A DNA stretch of 64,000 nucleotides from Mucilaginibacter sp. KACC 22773. GTDB taxonomy: Bacteria > Bacteroidota > Bacteroidia > Sphingobacteriales > Sphingobacteriaceae. Under the pieces are notes generated by a model that saw only the letters and a program-made list of their open reading frames with translations, did no database searches and was not told the origin of the DNA. Positions 60,822-64,000 of the stretch are shown in pieces. Made by a program: the position numbers and the translations under genes. Numbering within the stretch: position 1 is the stretch's first letter; each line of letters opens with the position of its first letter. The stretch covers positions 5,146,001 through 5,210,000 of the forward strand of contig NZ_CP117883.1 in assembly GCF_028736215.1 (NCBI RefSeq), in the 5' to 3' direction.

Positions 60822-61154
60822 TTAAACGTTGGGCGGGGGAGTTGGCACTACCGGATGGTAGGTTTGTATATACAGGGCATGCTCCATGTTGTGGAGCACT
60901 TTAGTTTCTGCAACAAAAGTAATGAAATCAATACTGTGTAAATAGTATTCGTCAAAAATCTTTTTCTCTTTAAAGATATCCTTATCGGGCGTATCCTTTT
61001 CGGCTTTTGATTCCTGCTCTAATTGCAAAATTACCGCGCTTACGGCTTTGCTGTCAAGATATAAAAATACAGGCGCAAGTGATAGGGCCATCTTTAGCAT
61101 AAAGACCCCCATAAACATTGCAACTACCAGTATTTTAAATTTCCTGATCTTCAT
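60822..61154 (-). CDS. Hypothetical protein with N-terminal membrane segment
   Basis: A 110-aa protein. One hydrophobic segment (about 8-30, ILVVAMFMGVFMLKMALSLA) is followed by a charged, mostly helical part and a Pro-rich end (HPVVPTPPPNV). Not recognised. It lies 77 bp upstream of the SulP gene on the same strand, so it may be part of that transcription unit. Confidence 0.55.
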   Translation of the reverse strand: MKIRKFKILVVAMFMGVFMLKMALSLAPVFLYLDSKAVSAVILQLEQESKAEKDTPDKDIFKEKKIFDEYYLHSIDFITFVAETKVLHNMEHALYIQTYHPVVPTPPPNV

Positions 61155-61263
61155 TGATCACAAATATAATGAAAAATCCTTCCTGAGAAAGCATGTCACA
61201 GCAGTTTTATGTACATCTTACAATTTAATTACTATTTTTAGCATGTTACAAACAACCTGAATT

Positions 61264-62805
61264 GTGAATAAAAAGCTCGGAGTATTAAGACAAAAACGCC
61301 AGAAGGCATTTGAAGGCGGTGGTGCGGTACGTATTGAAAGTCAGCATAAAAAAGGGAAATTAACAGCACGTGAGCGGCTCCATTTTTTAATGGACGAAGG
61401 CTCGTTCCAGGAGATTGGCATGCTGGTTTCTCATCGTTCCACAGATTTTGGGATGGAGAAAGAAAAATATCCCGGCGATGGTGTTGTAACCGGTTATGGC
61501 ACTATTAACGGGCGATTGGTTTATGTTTTTTCGCAGGATTTTACCGTTTTTGGCGGCTCATTGTCAGAAACACATGCCGAAAAGATTGTGAAGATCATGG
61601 ACCTGGCCATAAAAAACGGCGCACCGGTTGTAGGCCTTAATGATTCTGGCGGTGCCCGCATCCAGGAAGGGGTTGTATCCTTAGGTGGCTATGCCGATAT
61701 ATTTTATAAAAACACCATGGCATCGGGTGTGGTGCCTCAAATTTCGGCAATTATGGGCCCTTGTGCCGGAGGTGCGGTATACTCCCCGGCCATTACTGAT
61801 TTTATTTTAATGGTTGAGCATACCTCATACATGTTTGTAACCGGGCCGAATGTGGTTAAGACGGTTACCCATGAAATTGTAACATCCGAAGAACTGGGCG
61901 GTGCAACAACCCATGCCACCAAATCGGGCGTTACCCATTTTGCCTGCACAAACGAGATTGAGGCTATCCAAAACATCAAAAAACTGCTAAGCTATATGCC
62001 ACAGAATTGCGAGGACAGGGCCCCTGCCCTGCCTTATGATATTGGCAACGAGCTTCGCCCCGAATTAGATACACTTTTGCCCGAAATAGCATCAACTCCT
62101 TATGATATCCGCGAGATTATTGATCATGTGATAGATACAGGCTCGTTTCTGGAGATCCATAAAGATTTTGCCGAAAATATTGTTGTTGGCTTTGCCCGCC
62201 TTGCCGGCCGCAGCATAGGCATCGTGGCCAACCAGCCCGTATTTTTGGCCGGAGTACTGGACATTAACAGTTCCACTAAAGCTGCCCGCTTTGTGCGCTT
62301 TTGCGATAGCTTCAATATACCTTTGCTGGTATTTGAAGATGTGCCCGGCTTTTTACCGGGTACCGACCAGGAATGGAATGCCATTATCACCAACGGCGCC
62401 AAACTGCTTTACGCCTTTTGCGAGGCTACCGTTCCGCGTGTTACTGTAATTACCCGCAAAGCCTATGGTGGCGCTTACGATGTGATGAACTCTAAACACA
62501 TTGGTGCCGATATGAACTATGCATGGCCATCGGCCGAGATTGCTGTGATGGGGGCCAAAGGCGCTGCCGAAATTATTTTTAAGCGGGAAATCAGCACAGC
62601 CGAAGACAAGGAAGCCAAATGGAAAGAAAAGGAGCAACTATACTCCGACACCTTTGCCAACCCATACCGCGCCGCCGAACGCGGATTTATTGATGAGGTA
62701 ATTGAACCCGCCGAAACCCGCCTTAAACTCATCCATGCCTTTAAAATGCTGGAAAATAAAGTGGTAAACAACCCGAGGAAAAAGCATGGGAATATGCCGT
62801 TGTGA
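61264..62805 (+). CDS. Acyl-CoA carboxylase beta subunit (carboxyltransferase, PccB-like)
   Basis: A 513-aa carboxyltransferase starting with GTG. The N-terminal half has GKLTARERLHFLMDEGSFQE, FSQDFTVFGGSLSETHAEKI and DSGGARIQEGV (acyl-CoA oxyanion loop); the C-terminal half has PGFLPGTDQEWNAII and RKAYGGAYDVMNSKHIGADM (biotin-side loop). It transfers carboxyl from biotin to propionyl-CoA or a related acyl-CoA, or works in methylmalonyl-CoA decarboxylase. No biotin carboxylase or carrier gene is adjacent. Bicarbonate use may link it to the neighbouring carbonic anhydrase genes (inference). Confidence 0.93.
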   Translation: MNKKLGVLRQKRQKAFEGGGAVRIESQHKKGKLTARERLHFLMDEGSFQEIGMLVSHRSTDFGMEKEKYPGDGVVTGYGTINGRLVYVFSQDFTVFGGSLSETHAEKIVKIMDLAIKNGAPVVGLNDSGGARIQEGVVSLGGYADIFYKNTMASGVVPQISAIMGPCAGGAVYSPAITDFILMVEHTSYMFVTGPNVVKTVTHEIVTSEELGGATTHATKSGVTHFACTNEIEAIQNIKKLLSYMPQNCEDRAPALPYDIGNELRPELDTLLPEIASTPYDIREIIDHVIDTGSFLEIHKDFAENIVVGFARLAGRSIGIVANQPVFLAGVLDINSSTKAARFVRFCDSFNIPLLVFEDVPGFLPGTDQEWNAIITNGAKLLYAFCEATVPRVTVITRKAYGGAYDVMNSKHIGADMNYAWPSAEIAVMGAKGAAEIIFKREISTAEDKEAKWKEKEQLYSDTFANPYRAAERGFIDEVIEPAETRLKLIHAFKMLENKVVNNPRKKHGNMPL

Positions 62806-62886
62806 TAACCGTCGTCTGCGATAAAAAAATTAATAGTAATTAAACTTTTTATTGTTGTTGTAGTCATTGTAACAAAACTTAAACTC

Positions 62887-63384
62887 ATGCGCTACCTCAT
62901 CATCCTTGCTATAACTGCCGCCTGGCTTAATTTTAATGGTGCAGTTAATCACTTACAACCACCGCATACACGTGGCGGCGCCATTTCAAGCGTTGGGATA
63001 TCAAATATTAAGTTTTCGGGCGACGAAACTGCTGTTTACAACCGGGTCGGAGTTGTGATAGGATGGATAAAAGACGCCATTGTATTCAATTACGAGGGTA
63101 ACAAAGCCTTAGCTTTTATAGACAAACAGGATGTTTTTTCATTTGCATATGGCAATGCTTACTTAGGGCAGTTTCATAATGGCTTTTTTCGCGATAAAAC
63201 AGGGAATGCTGTTGCCTGGGTACGTGGCGCATCGGGCGGGCCCATCACACTGCCTCCATTAGATAGGGTAGCACCAATTTTTATGCCGGTGATAAAACCC
63301 ATAACACCAATAGTAACTACTATTACCCCGATTGAAACGCTTTCATGGTCAAACCAGAACTGGGACGATTTTTTGGGCCGGTAA
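62887..63384 (+). CDS. Exported 4-fold beta-flower-like protein
   Basis: A 165-aa protein with a probable signal peptide (MRYLIILAITAAWLNFNGAV). About residues 45-115 carry four short repeats with the pattern 'aromatic-N/D-x-x-G-x-x-hydrophobic-G/A-W/F/Y-hydrophobic': VYNRVGVVIGWI, FNYEGNKALAFI, FAYGNAYLGQF, FRDKTGNAVAWV. This fits the 4-fold beta-flower domain. The tail is Pro/Ile/Thr-rich and ends SWSNQNWDDFLGR. Function unknown; the exported location is inferred. Confidence 0.72.
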   Translation: MRYLIILAITAAWLNFNGAVNHLQPPHTRGGAISSVGISNIKFSGDETAVYNRVGVVIGWIKDAIVFNYEGNKALAFIDKQDVFSFAYGNAYLGQFHNGFFRDKTGNAVAWVRGASGGPITLPPLDRVAPIFMPVIKPITPIVTTITPIETLSWSNQNWDDFLGR

Positions 63385-63403
63385 AGATAGCGGGCTATAT
63401 ATT

Positions 63404-63808
63404 TCAGATTAACTTCTCCAATATTTCATAATCGAACCCATTCTTTGAAAAAATTTGCCCGGTTTGCTTAAAGTCAGCCTTCAAATAAAAGTTTATAGCC
63501 GATATACGCGCGTTACACCATATGCGTATGCCGCCATTGCGCACAGCAAAATCGGTTATATGTCTGAGCATTGCGCTCCCGATTCCCATATTTTGCTGCG
63601 ATTCATCAACGGCAAACTTTCTGAACTGAAAATCTTCGCCGCGCTGAAACAAGGAAACTACGCCTATTATCGCATTATCTTTAAAAGCCGCAAAATGAAG
63701 GCCATCCTGGTCCTCCTCCATTTCCATTTCATAAAGCTTTTGCTGCGGATATAAAACTGTTTGGCGCAGCCGCCAGGTTAATTCAGGGCGTATTTGTTCT
63801 ATTTGCAT
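63404..63808 (-). CDS. GNAT-family N-acetyltransferase
   Basis: A 134-aa acetyltransferase. AIIGVVSLFQ and FQFRKFAVDESQQNMGIGSA form the beta4 strand and acetyl-CoA pyrophosphate loop (Q-x-x-G-I-G variant), followed by MLRHITDFAVRNGGIRIWCN and a C-terminal AINFYLKADFKQTG segment. Substrate unknown. It is convergent with the beta-flower gene. Confidence 0.88.
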   Translation of the reverse strand: MQIEQIRPELTWRLRQTVLYPQQKLYEMEMEEDQDGLHFAAFKDNAIIGVVSLFQRGEDFQFRKFAVDESQQNMGIGSAMLRHITDFAVRNGGIRIWCNARISAINFYLKADFKQTGQIFSKNGFDYEILEKLI

Positions 63809-63863
63809 TTATTTTAATTGATAAGCCTTATCAACAACTTGCCTGATGGACAAGCACATCCAA

Positions 63864-64000
63864 CTACTCCTTCATCAAATCCACAATTATCGCTTTTGCG
63901 TAATCGTTGGGGTGTTTTTCGTTAGATAGTTTGGCGGTTTTAAGCGCCTCATCAATATCGCCCTGGGCCTCATAAACTACTGCCAGGTTATACGCCGCTT
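63864..64000 (-). CDS. C-terminal end of a TPR-containing protein (cut by window edge)
   Basis: The last 45 codons of a minus-strand gene entering from the right: AAYNLAVVYEAQGDIDEALK is a TPR helix pair, followed by TAKLSNEKHPNDYAK and the end VDLMKE. The AAYNLAVVYE pattern resembles the end of DUF6340-type lipoproteins of Bacteroidota, but too little is present to be sure. Confidence 0.65.
   Translation of the reverse strand, partial: AAYNLAVVYEAQGDIDEALKTAKLSNEKHPNDYAKAIIVDLMKE

Overview
The window looks like chromosomal DNA of a Bacteroidota bacterium of the Sphingobacteriaceae type (Mucilaginibacter or Pedobacter-like). The indications are protein families typical of that group (YXWGXW-repeat protein, head-GIN-domain protein, DUF5996, HNOBA/PAS proteins with the 'RAPLANILG' H-box, large Oar-like TonB receptors), promoter-like TAnnTTTG boxes, and palindromic intergenic repeats. 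The genus is inferred from recall, not measured. I saw no rRNA, tRNA, CRISPR array or complete insertion sequence.

Layout. 1-6.7 kb: DNA repair (tag, cut by the left edge), small enzymes, an AI-2E-type exporter, a metallo-hydrolase of the class II cyclic-nucleotide phosphodiesterase family, and two tandem paralogous secreted esterases separated by an unknown gene and by composite repeats. 6.9-16.4 kb: one minus-strand operon, read from 16.4 kb downward: Ser/Thr kinase, unknown 320-aa protein, a 31-codon membrane ORF missed by size cut-offs, PP2C phosphatase, a 1362-aa polypeptide fusing a SEDS (FtsW/RodA) glycosyltransferase to a penicillin-binding transpeptidase, an FHA protein and a secreted TPR protein. 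Its gene content parallels the actinobacterial pknB/pstP/rodA/pbpA/fha locus. 16.7-20.3 kb: GH20 hexosaminidase, cell-wall amidase and a Fur-family regulator. 20.3-21.1 kb is gene-free and holds a 20-bp tandem repeat and a 146-bp palindrome.

21.2-31 kb: Oar-like TonB receptor, GlxA-type regulator, two SRPBCC proteins, a 0.9-kb gene-free stretch with a large palindrome and a broken small gene, a histidine kinase and a zinc alcohol dehydrogenase. 30.7-32.5 kb: an H-NOX gas sensor next to an HNOBA-PAS-dimerisation protein that lacks the kinase ATPase domain. 32.7-40.7 kb: YXWGXW protein, a four-gene membrane/methyltransferase operon, DUF5996, and an AraC regulator flanked by two genes that share a 26-bp upstream motif at identical distance from a promoter-like box. 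40.9-46.5 kb: an eight-gene, overlapping type II fatty-acid-synthase-like operon with its own carrier protein, phosphopantetheinyl transferase, hydrolase and acyltransferase. 46.9-55.5 kb: TPR protein, then a LysR gene divergent from a TolC/RND/adaptor efflux operon, with two operator-like sites between them. 55.5-64 kb: GIN-domain protein, a 137-bp MITE-like palindrome, two beta-carbonic anhydrases with a SulP transporter and a YoaK protein, an acyl-CoA carboxylase beta subunit, a 4-fold beta-flower protein, a GNAT acetyltransferase and the end of a TPR protein cut by the right edge.

The loci most worth follow-up are the kinase/phosphatase/FHA operon around the SEDS-PBP fusion, the self-contained acyl-synthesis operon, and the H-NOX partner without a catalytic domain. 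Assignments come from reading translations and motifs; no database search was run.
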